64,000 nt of DNA from Heterocephalus glaber (taxonomy: Eukaryota; Chordata; Mammalia; Rodentia; Bathyergidae), in assembly GCF_000247695.1 (NCBI RefSeq), contig NW_004624784.1:13766634-13830633 (forward strand), read 5' to 3'. The notes beneath the pieces were generated by a model. That model had not been told where the DNA came from and ran no database searches. It was given only the letters and a program-made list of their open reading frames with translations. Each line of letters opens with the position of its first letter. Positions within the stretch are counted from its first letter, which is position 1. Below, one piece after another: positions 38,502 through 49,654 of the stretch. Both the position numbers and the translations under genes were made by a program.

Positions 38502-38863
38502 TTAGATGTTTACTGTACACCTCATAAATTCCTAAATGGCTGAAATATGAACAAGACTACTAATTTAACAGAGTTCAGTATGGTGCTGTAATGAGGGAGG
38601 TGGAAGAGGTTAAAAAGAGGTTATGCAGACTTTAGAATAAGGTTCAAGAGATTATAAGAGGAGAGAGTATTTACAATAAAGAGAACAGGGCCAAGAAGAA
38701 TATAGAAAGGTATATTGGGCCGGTGGAATAGTGTTTGCAAAAACTGTTAAATCTGTCTTGCCTATTGGAAGTTTGGAAAGAACAGAAGCAAGACTGAAGC
38801 ACTGGGTACAGGAGGTAATAATCATGAGGTACCTTTTGTGCCATATTAAAAATTAGATTATTG

Positions 38864-38951
38864 GGCTGGGGATGTATCTCAGTGGTAGAGTACTTGCCTA
38901 ACATGCACAGGGCCCTGGATTTGATTCCTAACGCTCCAAGAAAAAAAAAAG
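38864..38951 (+). mobile_element. ID SINE, dID-like subtype
   Basis: gggctggggatgtatctcag, gtagagtacttgcctaacatg, to ctaacgctcc and A-tail. The body is nearest to the rodent master ID (gtagagcacttgcc). Confidence 0.8.
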
Positions 38952-39232
38952 GTACATCTAAAAGTGCATATGATCCTGCATTTTTCTCAGTAGAGGCATG
39001 AAGAGAGAGAGGGAAGATTATAGTTGCTAAGTCCAAGCCAGTTATGCTAATAGTCACTATGGTCCAAAAGTTACGATTCTTATGGAAACCACTATAAAAA
39101 TAAATTCAACATAAATATCAACAAAGGCTTTTTGTTGAGGCTTTCATCATTTCAGGACAAATGTGAAACTTCTCATTACGTATTTAGTCCTTTGCTCTAC
39201 GTATCTCAGCATTGTTTCTGTTTTTGGAGTTG

Positions 39233-39340
39233 TTTGTTTTGTTTTTTTGAGATAGTCTCACTGTACTTAAGGCTAGCCTTCAACTTGAACTCAGCAATCC
39301 TGCTTCAGCCTCCTGAGTGCATACACCACCACAACTGGCT
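39233..39340 (-). mobile_element. B1 SINE, shortened
   Basis: gagatagtctcactgtac to accaccacaactggc. Confidence 0.82.
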
Positions 39341-39346
39341 CAGCAT

Positions 39347-39434
39347 TTTTTTTTTTTTTTGGTATTGGGGATCGAACTCAGGACCTTGCACTTGCAAGGC
39401 AGGCGGTGGCACCATTGAGCTAAATTCCCGGCCC
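39347..39434 (-). mobile_element. ID SINE with target duplication
   Basis: T14, ggtattggggatcgaac to taaattcccggccc. Flanks ctcagcattttt / ctcagcattatt. Confidence 0.92.
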
Positions 39435-40226
39435 TCAGCATTATTCATTCTTTTTCAGTCATCTCTACACATAAATATTTCTGCCCTGGTTTTCTTCAGT
39501 ATTTCTAGATCAAAATATTTTTCTCTTCAGTATTTCATATTTGTATGGTTCTTTACATTTTCAAAGCATTTGCACCATCTCATTTAGCCCCCGCAACTTT
39601 CCTCTGAGGCACATGGCATGAATGTATACCCACTTAAGTCATTAACTGAACAGGAAAAACATTAAATGATTTGGCCCCATAAGTGGTAGAAGCACAAGTT
39701 GGACCCAGGCAGTGATCCCTTCTTGTAGTCTGTGCCCTCACTTTAGTCATGACCGCCTTTGGATTTCCACCGTTTATTCTGCATTATTTTTCTTATATTC
39801 TTAGTCTTGTTATCTTTACTACCAAGTTATTAAGATTTATTGTCCCTTTAGATGTCAACCTCCTTAATGTTATATAAGATAATACATAGCTTTGTGGGGC
39901 ATCTTAACTATTTCCTAATGTAATTTTTATTTCAGCCAGGACATGAATTAGTAACAATTGTGATCACTCACGTGATGAGTACAGTAATACCTGAGATAAT
40001 ACCTTAGTAGGGAGTTTATACTAGACCAGCTCACAAAATAATAGGCCACCACATTAATAAACAGACATGCAGGGCCCTTGATTAAGGCCTTGCCTTAATC
40101 TCATTTTTCTACCAAACGTTTTGGCCACACAATTTCTAACCAATCCCCATAAAAATCCAGCTTTAAATATTTTGTCATTGTATTATATACCCACTCCCTG
40201 ATTATTCCAGGTCACACTCCTTTATT

Positions 40227-40424
40227 TATTTATTTATTTATTTATTTATTTTGGTACCAGGGATTGAACTCGGGTCCTTGTGCTTGCAAGGCAAGGAACA
40301 GAACCACTGAGCTAAATCCCTGGCCCAATTTTTATTTTTTTATTTTTTATTTTTTGTTTCAGTACCGGGGATTGAACTCGGGACCTTGCACTCCAGTGCA
40401 GCACCACTGGGCTAAGTCACTGGC
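40227..40424 (-). mobile_element. Two reverse ID SINEs inside one target duplication
   Basis: (ttta)n then ID 40253-40326, T/A-rich linker, ID about 40362-40424 (deleted centre). One flank pair, cactcctttattt, at 40214 and 40425. Confidence 0.85.
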
Positions 40425-40497
40425 CACTCCTTTATTTCTTGACAGTTTTGTCTCACTGCACTCTACAATACTTACTTCGTTTGTTTGCTTCTTTGTT

Positions 40498-40663
40498 TTT
40501 GTGGTACTGGGGATTGATCCTAGGGCCTTTCCGTGAGCTACATCCAACATCCACAACCTTTTTTTTTTTTTTCTTTGAGACGGCCTTACTAAGTTGCCTG
40601 TCTGAGTTTGAACTTGATGTCTTTCTGCCTCAGCCAGCAAGACTGCAGGGATTACAGGCTATA
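40498..40663 (-). mobile_element. B1-dID dimeric SINE
   Basis: gtggtactggggattgatcc to catccacaacc, T14, then gagacggccttactaag to attacaggctat. Confidence 0.82.
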
Positions 40664-40737
40664 GGATTACAGGATTATAGGACTGGCTAACACTATTTCT
40701 ATCTTAATTCTTATTAATTTCAACATACACATGGGTC

Positions 40738-40880
40738 AGTATTTTCTAAAGTATGGTTCCTGGACTGCAGCAACGGCAGTATCACCAGAGATCTTAGAAA
40801 TGAAAATTCTCAGGCTCCAGCCCAGAATCTGAGAGTGGAACCTTGCAATCTATGTAGTAATCATCTGCTCTTAAACTTAA
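40738..40880 (+). mobile_element. Old hAT-type DNA transposon fragment
   Basis: ctaaagtatggttcctggac, gaaatgaaaattctcaggct, then ctttgtttt-poor worn end; order matches a common MER/Charlie-type element from memory. Confidence 0.55.
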
Positions 40881-40904
40881 ATTTGAAAACTATTTTAATA
40901 ATCC

Positions 40905-41050
40905 AGCCAGGCCTGGTGACCCACACCTGTGATCCCAGCTCTCAGGAGGCTAAGACAGGAGGATTGCCACAGGTTTGGAACCAGCCTGGGCTACAAAATA
41001 AAGGCTAGCTTGGACTACATCTCGAGACCCTGTCTAAAATACATACATAC
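40905..41050 (+). mobile_element. B1 SINE
   Basis: agccaggcctggtgaccca to gaccctgtctaaaa, followed by an (acat)n tail. Confidence 0.88.
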
Positions 41051-41507
41051 AAAAAAATTAAAAAATTAAAAAAATAAAATACATACGTAATCCTGCCAAC
41101 AGCCTGACCACTTAGGTCCCTAGTAAGTCCAACAATTAATTGTCTTGCCCCTTTGCAAGCCCATTACCTCAAAAATCCTAACATTAATTTGGGTTCACCA
41201 TGACCATCAATAAACTGACCCTACCATTTCCAGCACTGCCTTGATGACTAACCCCTTACCCAACCATCAGTCATGACCGTTCTCTTTTATATAGCTTTGA
41301 CTTCCTTGCCTCTCACATGTTTGCCAAAACCACATCCTTGGCTGAATCCAGCTATCTGCTCTGTGCTTGCCCCCTTGAAGCTGAATGCAGCTAGAGAAAC
41401 AAGGTGACTATTCTTACTCTATATAATCAAAACCATAAAAGAACACATAATATTGCCATCATACTGCTTCTTTCATTCTTTCATTCATCCTTTCTTTTTC
41501 TTCTTTC

Positions 41508-41650
41508 TGTTTTGTTTTTTGAGACAGGGTCTTTGCTAAGTAGTCCAGGCTGACCTTGACTTGCTAGTAAACTAGGCCAGCCTTGGACTCACAATCCTGA
41601 CTCAGCCTCCCAAGGGCTGGGATTACAGGTATGCGCCACCATGCCCATCT
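41508..41650 (-). mobile_element. B1 SINE
   Basis: gagacagggtctttgctaag to caccatgcccatc. Confidence 0.88.
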
Positions 41651-41786
41651 CATACTGCTTTTCTTTGGGCTATGATTTTTTTAATCAACAGATTTATCTT
41701 CCCATTGATTAAGAAAACCTAAGCATTTGGAGCACTTGCACTTCCACATCATCTCCACATCTATTGCTATTTGCACCCATATGTAG

Positions 41787-41922
41787 ATGCAAGAGTGACT
41801 CATCTGGCATCATCTTTGGAGCAGTCTCAGCCTGCAAGCCTTCAAGAAGTGAGCCCCTCAGGCCTGCGTCTCCCTCTGTTGCCGCTAAACCTTGCTGTTT
41901 ACCAGCTCGGCACCAAACACAG
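41787..41922 (+). repeat. Inverted repeat, left arm
   Basis: Its reverse complement lies at 42354-42519. Shared blocks include gagcagtctcagcct, aggcctgcgtctccctctgt and ccaaacacag. Origin not recognised. Confidence 0.85.
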
Positions 41923-42029
41923 TCGTACACCTCACTTGTACAAGAATTGTTCAGATCCTAAGCTCCAAGTTCACAGAAGTCACTCAATGCAAAGATGATG
42001 AATAAAATTAATTTATCCGTTAATGAATC

Positions 42030-42335
42030 CACACTATCATAAATGCTGTTCCCTCTGCCTTCATTCCTGGCCCCTTCTACCTGGCATATCTTCATTCCAC
42101 TTTCCAAAGCAGATAGTCACCTCTTTTGAGAAGTCTTTTCTGATTTTCCCAAACTGCTTCTTTGCCCTCCTGTTGATGCCTCTAAAGCACCCATCATTGT
42201 ACTCTAATACTATATTTACATTTATTTCCCTTGCAAATCTAAAGCTTCTTAAGGAAGATATTGTATCTAATTCACCTTTATAATCCTAGCCTATCACATT
42301 ACCCGGCTTGTACACGGTAGGGTTTCAAACAATGA
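42030..42335 (+). mobile_element. L2 LINE 3' fragment
   Basis: gctgttccctctgccttcat, cacctcttttgagaagtctt and attgtatctaattcaccttt follow the L2 3' end order. It occupies the spacer of the inverted repeat. Confidence 0.6.
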
Positions 42336-42353
42336 AACATCAGATTCTGCTCA

Positions 42354-42519
42354 CTGTGTTTGGTACTGGGCTGATAAACAGCAGGGTTAGTGGCAGTTTG
42401 CCACAGAGGGAGACGCAGGCCTGGGGGACTCACTTCCTGAAGGCCTGGGGGACTCACTTCCTGAAGGCCTGGAGGCTGAGACTGCTCAGGAGCAGATGCC
42501 TGCTGAGTCATTCCTGCAT
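42354..42519 (-). repeat. Inverted repeat, right arm, with 24-base tandem duplication
   Basis: Partner of 41787-41922. The unit ggcctgggggactcacttcc plus tgaa occurs twice in a row (42418-42465), which makes this arm longer. Confidence 0.85.
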
Positions 42520-43210
42520 CTCAACCTCCACAGCTGTACAACAGATTTGGATCCCTGATTAGCTATCCTTTCCTACAGAGCATGCTTAGCACAGGGGTGC
42601 CTTTGCATAAGGGCTAAGAGGAAAGAACCAGGAAGTGGGCAAGAGAAGGTCCTTTTAGAGAAGACCTGAAAGCAGGCAATCCCAGGAACACCTTAGAAAC
42701 TGATCTGTACTTCCTCTTTCTTTGCCAAACCTGCATTTCAGGGTGCATATCCTTAGCAGGAAGGATAAATAAGTTTACAACAACATACCTTTCCTCATAG
42801 AATTTTACATATACAATACGTAGATAAGTTTAATAAAAATTATACCTTGGACTGTTTGCTTGAAGAAAGTTTATCTTCAGAGGCTCCAAATTTTAATGCA
42901 TTCCAGTGCTGTTGAATCCAAAAGCAGTTAAAACATTGTTGTGTGGTTTTGAATTAGAGCATACTTGTTGAAATAATACTCTTTTCCCTAAGGACAGCCT
43001 GCATTTTTACCTTCATGCCATCTCATTCTGGATCTCAAGAGGATAGAAAATTCTAAAACAAATAATAGAATGTAATTCTAAGTGAATTATAAAGTGAATG
43101 AATGGTGGAAGAATGGTTACCAACTTTAATGACCTTGAGGTAAAAGAAAAAAGAAGACAGGATTGGTGAAAAAAATGAAAGCAATGATGACCAAGTAAAT
43201 ACTAAATCTA

Positions 43211-43362
43211 CCGGGGACGTGGTGCCACACACCTGTAATCCCAGTATTCAGGAGGCTGAGGCATGAGGATTGCTACATAGTGAGGCCAGCCTTGGCTACA
43301 TAGTGAGTTCAAGGTCAGCCTGAACTACAAAGTGAGACCTTGTCTTTAAAAAAAACAAAAAT
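43211..43362 (+). mobile_element. B1 SINE
   Basis: taccggggacgtggtgccac to gaccttgtcttt and A-tail. Confidence 0.88.
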
Positions 43363-43445
43363 GGGCCGGGGATTTAGCTCAGTGGTTCCGCCACCTGCCT
43401 CAAAAGTGAAAGGTCCCAAGTTTGATCCCCGGTACCAAAAAAAAA
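43363..43445 (+). mobile_element. ID SINE
   Basis: gggccggggatttagctcag to ccccggtacc and A-tail. It abuts the tail of the preceding B1. Confidence 0.93.
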
Positions 43446-43469
43446 GTTTTCAATACAAAATTTAAAACT

Positions 43470-43561
43470 AGGGCTGGGGATTTAACTCAGTGGTTTCACT
43501 GCCTGCTTGTGCAAGTGCAAGGACCTGAGCTTGATCCCCAGTACCAAAAAAAAAAAAAAAT
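43470..43561 (+). mobile_element. ID SINE (ctgctt-type)
   Basis: agggctggggatttaactc, gcctgcttgtgcaagtgc, to ccccagtacc and A15. Confidence 0.92.
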
Positions 43562-44510
43562 TTTTTAACTAAATACTAAGTCAAGGTGATATTTTGCTCA
43601 TCATTGCTTTACTTTGAACCCTGTTATGGTTTCAGTTATGTTGACTATGCTGGCATATTATATCTTATCCAAGTTACAACCCACGATGGGAAACTAATTT
43701 CAATTTCACCGTGTGATTCAGATTTTATCCCCACTACACTGAAGGTAAACACTGAAGCCAAATGGCCCTTGATTTGGGACCCTTGAGTTTGTTTGCTCTG
43801 CCATCACCATCTGACCCTGCTGCCACACAGCTACCCTTTCTAGAAAGATGCCACTTCTAAGGACTGGTAGTAAATCTCTCAAAAGTTATTTGTGGAAAGG
43901 ACTAAGGACACAAATCAGCAACAAAATCCTGCCCCTTCCCATCAAAACACTGTCTATGTGTTTTCTATCTCAACTACAGCAAAGGCCTCTTGCAGGTTAA
44001 CAGAACCCCCTCCTAGAGGAAGATTTGGAGCAAAATGTTGCCTTTCTTACCTGTCAGTGCAAGATTAAATAAACTGGAACCATTTGCCAGGAGTAGAAGG
44101 CTGGAATGCAGGGCTTGATTCCTGGTTTCCTACCTCTAACCACATCCTCTCTACTCTGAGATATTTCAGTGGGTTATTGCCTTGTGAGGGACAGGCATAG
44201 GGAAAAAGATGGTTTCCTTTTTATGTCTTCATCCAGAAACATCTGAACTCTAAGCAATAAAATTGGCTATATGTTGTTAGGGCTCAGAATAGAGAAGAGA
44301 GAAAGGCAAAAGAACAGAAGGGTGATACATAAACCTTCATACTTTAAAAGTCTAAACACTCACTGATCGTTCAACTTCCTGGCCTCTCTTTACCCATAAT
44401 GTTTCAAAATAAATTCTCCATTTTAAAACTTGATATTAGAACTTCATACAATTTCACGTGAGAGACAAGAAATTTAGTTTTGCTGGGTGGGTGGCAAAGG
44501 CCTGTAATCC

Positions 44511-44701
44511 TTTTTTTTTTTTTTTTTTTTTTAAGTACTGAGGATCAAACTCAGGACTTTGCACTTTCTTTTTTTTTTGGTACAGGGATTGAACACAAGA
44601 CCTTGTGCTTGTCAGCCGGCGGTACCACTAAACTAAATCCCCAGCCCAAGGACCTTGCACTTTCGAGGCCCACACAGTGCCACTGAGCTAATTCCCCAGC
44701 G
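44511..44701 (-). mobile_element. Outer reverse ID, itself split
   Basis: T-run and gtactgaggatcaaactc, then after the inner copy tgccactgagctaattcc. Flanks ggcctgtaatc at 44499 and 44702. Confidence 0.9.
44569..44647 (-). mobile_element. Inner reverse ID
   Basis: T-run, ggtacagggattgaac to taaatccccagccc. Flanks ggactttgcactttc / ggaccttgcactttc. Confidence 0.92.
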
Positions 44702-45210
44702 GGCCTGTAATCTTAGCATTGGGAGGCTGAAGCAGAAGGATCATCCATAAGTTTAGGCCAGTTTGGGCTACATAGTTCAAGGCCAGCATGAACTACATAA
44801 TGAGACCCTGACTCAAAAAAACAAAAACAAAAAGAAAGAAAATAAAAATATAGCCTTTGGGAACTCTCCCAGGCAGTTACAATTTCTAGAGAGAGAATAA
44901 TCAAATCTTTTACTCAAAGGTTTTTCAAATGACATAGTTCTCATAGAATTTCTAGTTTTTCAATATTGATACCATCACTTATGGAAATCCATCTCAGAAC
45001 TGATTGCTTCTATTTCCTCTGAGAATATCCCTCAATCAACAAGTTGTCCATCTAGCTAAGGGACAGCTTCCTGGAATTAAGACTGCAGAACCTAGGTTAT
45101 AATTAACTCAGACTTCCTCCTCCTCTTGTACCTTGGCCATGACCTTAATCCTCACCTAGATGTTTCCATCCCATCTGTGGATAAAAATTTGTTCTAAATT
45201 AGATCAACTG

Positions 45211-45284
45211 GGTCAGGGATGTAGCTCAGTGGCACATTGTCTGCCTGGCAACCAAGAGGCCCTGAGTTCGATTCCAGTACCAAT
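45211..45284 (+). mobile_element. ID SINE, no A-tail visible
   Basis: gggtcagggatgtagctcag to gattccagtacc, followed directly by aatagtactc. No clear flanking duplication. Confidence 0.82.
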
Positions 45285-45825
45285 AGTACTCTAGTCCTGT
45301 CAGCCTAGGATAAGTTGGCATTGGTGGCTGAAAGGAATCTTAAACCAATTTTAGGCCATACAATTAGATTTAAGCATTACTTACACAAAGTTAGACATCT
45401 TAGTAGGGGATAATATTACTATTTTATCCTCTTTCTCCCTGTAGTTTAAAAAAAAAATCAAACATTATCAGTAATGCTAGATCTAGTGAATTTTTCAAAG
45501 TAGTTTGGAGGCAAATGAAAGGTTTCCGATTCTGGGAACTGCAGCATTGACAATACACAGAAAGAATGAAAAGGAATGGAAAATAGGAGGGACCTAGCAT
45601 GGATATAAAGTCAGATTTAGGTGATGATCAGTAGGTCAAAGCTCTATCATATGTGACTTCTTTGTTTCTCACAACTTTGGAAGAGATAAAGGGGATGGAT
45701 TAGAAAATACAATCAAGAATTTTAAAGCATGAAAGTTGAGATTCAAAGAAGTTATTATGAACCTTTACTGATGTACAATGTCTTCCTAAAAAGAAGAATG
45801 CTTATCTATTACATTAAAGAGAACT

Positions 45826-45955
45826 CCTTCAATTTTCTCCTTTTCACCTTCACTTAATCTTTCTCCTTCAATTTTCTCCCTGTTCCTTCTCCTTCTCTTT
45901 CTCCCTCCCCCTCCCTCTCCCTCTTTCCCCTTCCCTTCCCCTTCCCCTTCTCCTG
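45826..45955 (+). repeat. Polypyrimidine tract
   Basis: About 130 bases almost wholly C and T with few breaks. The reverse strand gives a Gly/Glu/Arg open frame that is not a gene. Confidence 0.9.
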
Positions 45956-45956
45956 C

Positions 45957-46137
45957 TAGTGGGGACTGATTGAACACACACTCACAAATGCTAGGCAGGT
46001 GCTGTACCACTGAGCTACATCCCCAGCCTTTTTCAATTTTATTTTGAGACAGGGTTTCACTACATCACCCAGACTGACCTTGACCTTGCCATCTTCCTGA
46101 CTCAGTCTCCCAGGAGCTGAGATTATAGGCATTTGAT
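45957..46137 (-). mobile_element. B1-dID dimeric SINE
   Basis: ggggactgattgaacac to catccccagcc, then gagacagggtttcactac to attataggcattt. Confidence 0.82.
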
Positions 46138-46172
46138 ATTGTCTCCAGTGTGATTCTGAAAAAAAAAATGGT

Positions 46173-46330
46173 TGTTTTGTTTTGTTTTTTTGATATAGGG
46201 TCTTACTACTGCAGTTCATGCTGGCCTTGAACTTACTATGTGGCCCCGGCTGGCCTCAAACTGGCAGTAATCCTTCCTGCTTCAACCTCTTGAGTGCTGG
46301 AATTACAGGCATCCGCCACCATACTAGCAA
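46173..46330 (-). mobile_element. B1 SINE
   Basis: gatatagggtcttactac to accatactagc, with internal duplication. Confidence 0.88.
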
Positions 46331-46361
46331 TACAGAAAAATTTAAAAGAAATATTTCCTGT

Positions 46362-46408
46362 CTGTCTTTCTTTTCTTTCTTCTTTTTCTTTCTTTCTTTC
46401 TTTCTTTC

Positions 46409-46471
<63 letters not shown>

Positions 46472-46475
46472 TTTC
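46362..46475 (+). repeat. (TTTC)n microsatellite
   Basis: About 27 units of ctttc-period-4 repeat with two interruptions, immediately before the reverse dimer at 46476, i.e. at its tail end. Confidence 0.95.
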
Positions 46476-46672
46476 TTCTCTTCAGTACTGGCATTGAATC
46501 CAGGGCTTTGAATTGAGCTACATTCTCAGGCCTTTCTAAAAACAATTTTTTTAAAATTTTGAGACATGCAGTGTCTTTCTAACTCACTAAATTGCCCAGC
46601 CTGGGCTTGAAGTAGCAATCTTCCTGCCTTAACCTCCCAGAATGCTTGGATTACAAGCATGAGTGTGTCTAC
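46476..46672 (-). mobile_element. B1-dID dimeric SINE
   Basis: tcagtactggcattgaatcc to ttctcaggcc, then gagacatgcagtgtctttc to atgagtgtg. Confidence 0.82.
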
Positions 46673-46689
46673 ACACCAGGAACATTTTC

Positions 46690-47210
46690 TATCTTTAAGA
46701 GACAGTCCAGTGGAAGAGGTAGCAAAATAGACAATTATGAACTACACAAGTACAATAATGTGTAAAGATCAACAATAGAAGCCTGCATGTTATGTCAGAG
46801 TTGCAGAGTTGCACAGAAGGCTATGGTAAAGGAGAGGACACTGAGTGGGGACTAGAAATCAACCACGGGGACAAGAGGAAAATGAAGGGGGTTTTAGATG
46901 GAAGGAACATGCCCCAAAGCAGGATCAGACATGATAATTCAAGGTACTGAATAAAATTAGTTCTTTAAGGCAGGGACATAAGGAATAAGATTTATCTTGG
47001 AGACCAGGGGTGAGGTTAGATGAAACTCTAAGGAATCTTGAGGGTTATAAGGAATTGTAAAGTATTTTAAGGATGGAAATGATATGGTCAGATTTGCATT
47101 TTAGGCAGTTTAATCTTAAAACATAAGACTGAGAAATATTGCAGTAATCCTGAAGGGAAATAGGCCAGTGGGAGTGAATAGCGTTATAATTAGAAAAGGG
47201 AACACAGAGG
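46690..47210 (+). mobile_element. Unclassified ancient interspersed repeat
   Basis: ggaaggaacatgccccaaag, gatatggtcagatttgcatt and gagaaatattgcagtaatcc follow a mammal-wide element also seen at 4135 and 50105. Confidence 0.5.
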
Positions 47211-47389
47211 AATTCAGTTTAAGGACATACAGGTGAAGATGATCAACAGAGCATTGATTACATGCATCTGAAATTCCTAAAGGAGTAGTTAGTGCTGGAG
47301 ATGTCCACTTGGAAGTCACAGGCCCTCTGAGAATAAGTGAGATTGCTCAGGACAAAAACCTGAGCTAAGAGAAGGCAGGCATTTTTGTG

Positions 47390-47472
47390 GGTTTTGTTTA
47401 TCGCTGTATCTACAGCACCTAATGCTGTGCCTGGCAGTAGTAAGCAGTCAATATTTGAATAAATGAATGAGA
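47390..47472 (+). mobile_element. L2 LINE 3' tail
   Basis: cgctgtatctacagcaccta, tgctgtgcctggcagtagta and ttgaataaatgaatga are the typical L2 3' terminus. Confidence 0.75.
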
Positions 47473-47730
47473 TAGTAAAAATGGAGAGAACCAAGGATGT
47501 GACTTTCCTCAGAACTTCTCAACCAACATTTAGGGACAGACAGAATGAGAAAAGCTAGGGAAGGAGCTTAAGGTAGGAAAGTCAGAAGTAGGAGGAAGAG
47601 CGGGAGAGGTGAGGTTATAGAAACCAGGGAGGAGAGCTTCCAAAAGACCAGCAATACTACAAAAAAAGCCAAATGCGATAGGAACTAAAAGTTGTCCATT
47701 AGTTTTGGCATACAGAAAATCACTGGTGTC

Positions 47731-47788
47731 TTTTTTTTTTTTTTTTTTTTGTACCAAGGATCGAACTCAGGATCTTGAGCTTGCCAGT
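47731..47788 (-). mobile_element. ID SINE, 5' truncated, with target duplication
   Basis: T21, gtaccaaggatcgaac to gagcttgccag. Flanks cactggtgtc / tactggtgtc. Confidence 0.88.
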
Positions 47789-47815
47789 ACTGGTGTCCTT
47801 TGTGATAGTAGTTTC

Positions 47816-47914
47816 TTTTCTTTTCTTTTTTTTTTTTTTTGGCACTGGGTATTGAACTTGGGTCCTTACGCTTGTGCAGCAGGCAGTGAAACCACTGAGC
47901 TAAATCCCTGGCCC
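47816..47914 (-). mobile_element. ID SINE (ctgctg-type) with target duplication
   Basis: ttttctttt tail, ggcactgggtattgaac to taaatccctggccc. Perfect flanks tgtgatagtagtttct. Confidence 0.93.
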
Positions 47915-48043
47915 TGTGATAGTAGTTTCTGTGAGGTAGCAGTCAGAGGACAATGTCTTGAAAGTATGTGGAAGATGGTAAGGAAGTGGAAGCTATGAAT
48001 ATAGGTGATTCTCCAGAAACATCACTACATGTTCATTAAGCCT

Positions 48044-48356
48044 CATGTGTGCGTTGCTGGGAATTGAACCCAGATCCCTTAAACTAAGCTAGTTTGTTTT
48101 TTTGTTGTTTTTTTTTTTTTTTACTGGGGATCGAACTTGGGACTTTGTGCTTGCGAGCCAGGTGCCGGAACCACTGAGCTAAATCTCCGGCCCTGAGCTA
48201 AGTTAGTTTTGCTGTTGTTGTTTTTTTTTAATTTTTTAATTTTGAAACAAGTTCTCACTTAACTTGCCAAATTGCTCAGGTGGAGCTTGAATTTTTGATT
48301 CTCCTGCCTCAGCCTCTCAGAGTGCTGAAATTTCCGGTGTACATCACCACACTTGG
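48044..48356 (-). mobile_element. B1-dID dimeric SINE split by an ID
   Basis: dID start 48044-48090 (gctgggaattgaacccag), reverse ID 48105-48194 with flanks ctaagctagttt / ctaagttagttt, then B1 half to 48356. Confidence 0.83.
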
Positions 48357-48718
48357 TTTTTCTTTTCCTCTTTATTAGTCCTTCCTCTAAATCTAATAGA
48401 TATGCCCCAGTTTCTCTATCTTCAATTTTTTTAAAAAAACTTCCCTTTCGATCATGATCATATTACTGACCTATCTTGTATTACCCTTCTTTTCTACAAG
48501 TAAATGGAAGTATGAGGGTATTTTGCATCCTCTTTTATTGGTTCTCTTAATGTTTCCTTTTTATTTATTTCCTAACCTCAGCAGCCTGATAATGTATCAT
48601 TCTAAGATAGAGATGTGTATCTCACCAAATCGTTTATTCATTCACTTAATCATGCATCCCTGCCTCTGCTATTCTCATGCCCTAAATTTAATGCATCTGT
48701 AAATCCTTCCTCTATTTT

Positions 48719-48793
48719 TGAAGTACTGGAGCTCCAACCCAGAGACTTGCATGCTGGACAAGTACTCTACCACTGAGCTATACACCCAGCCCT
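48719..48793 (-). mobile_element. dID-type SINE fragment
   Basis: gaagtactggagctccaacc to ctatacacccagccc. No B1 half follows; L2 begins right after. Confidence 0.75.
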
Positions 48794-48809
48794 CTATTAC
48801 CTATTCTTA

Positions 48810-49290
48810 GAGAAGCCAGAGTGATACTTTGAAATATTAAGTCAAGTTTTGTCAGCCTTCTATTCAGAACCCTCCAATGACTTCTTGCCTAAGTTTAAGT
48901 CCTTGTATAATCTGAACCCATCCCACAACCTCATTTACCCCTATTTCCTACCATTATTCCCACCTTACTCCAGCAACACTGGGCTCTCTGGTGTCCCCAA
49001 ATACACTGTACCTCAAGGCTTCTGCATTTTCTCATTTTTGCTGGGAACACTATTCCCTCAGACATGTTTGGCTATGCTCTCATTTCCTTCAACATTCTAT
49101 TCAAATATCCCCTTGTCCCAAAGCCCGGCCATCCTTTATCAACTGCTGCCACTTCAGACTCTCCCAGTTCTCTACTCTGTCCTACTTACATGGCACTCTG
49201 TCACCAACTGACCTGATTTAGTTATGTATTTACTGTTTATTTCCCTTCACTAGACTGTGAACACCTACAAACCCCACCTACCAAGAGCAC
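48810..49290 (+). mobile_element. L2 LINE 3' fragment
   Basis: agaaccctccaatgacttct, gggaacactattccctcaga, atttcccttcactagactgt: L2 3' region in order. The 120-codon open frame at 48849 is part of it. Confidence 0.68.
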
Positions 49291-49654
49291 CTTGCCTGGA
49301 GGAGCAGAGGTAAAGATAACCAAGAAACTATTCCAGCCCTCGAGGGACCCACAGTGAGTCATACAACCTAACAAGTAATTAGAATGGAAAGGCTCAAGGC
49401 AGTTGGTTGTAGGCATCTAAGGCCCTGGGAACTATGTGGTTGGGGTGGCAGTTACACCACTCTAGCCTGGGTAGTAGTTAACACCATGAGATCACTCTAG
49501 GAGAATGTGAGAAATGACAAGCACTCAGGAGACACCAGTATCTAAGGGTGAAGGACAGAAAAAAGAGGTTGAGAAGAGATCATCCAGGAGGTGAAAAGGA
49601 GCTGGATGAGTGGAGCCACAGATGGCAGAGTCACTTTACAGAATACTAAGTATG

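Larger units (their letters stand above)
44481..44824 (+). mobile_element. B1 SINE split by nested IDs
   Basis: B1 left piece 44481-44510 (tgctgggtgggtggcaaagg) and right piece 44702-44824 (ttgggaggctgaagcag to accctgactc). The gap is the nested ID pair. Confidence 0.9.

Noticed and set aside
39132..39587. 151-codon open frame
   Set aside because: Built from reverse B1 and ID copies joined by chance.
41764..42511. Similar short frames on opposite strands (CKPSRSEPLRPASPS and related)
   Set aside because: The likeness comes from the inverted DNA repeat, not from paralogous proteins; no start, splice or stop context supports a gene.
45786..46010. Gly/Glu/Arg-rich frame on the minus strand
   Set aside because: Translation of the polypyrimidine tract.
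48849..49211. 120-codon open frame
   Set aside because: It runs through L2 3' sequence and corresponds to no host protein.
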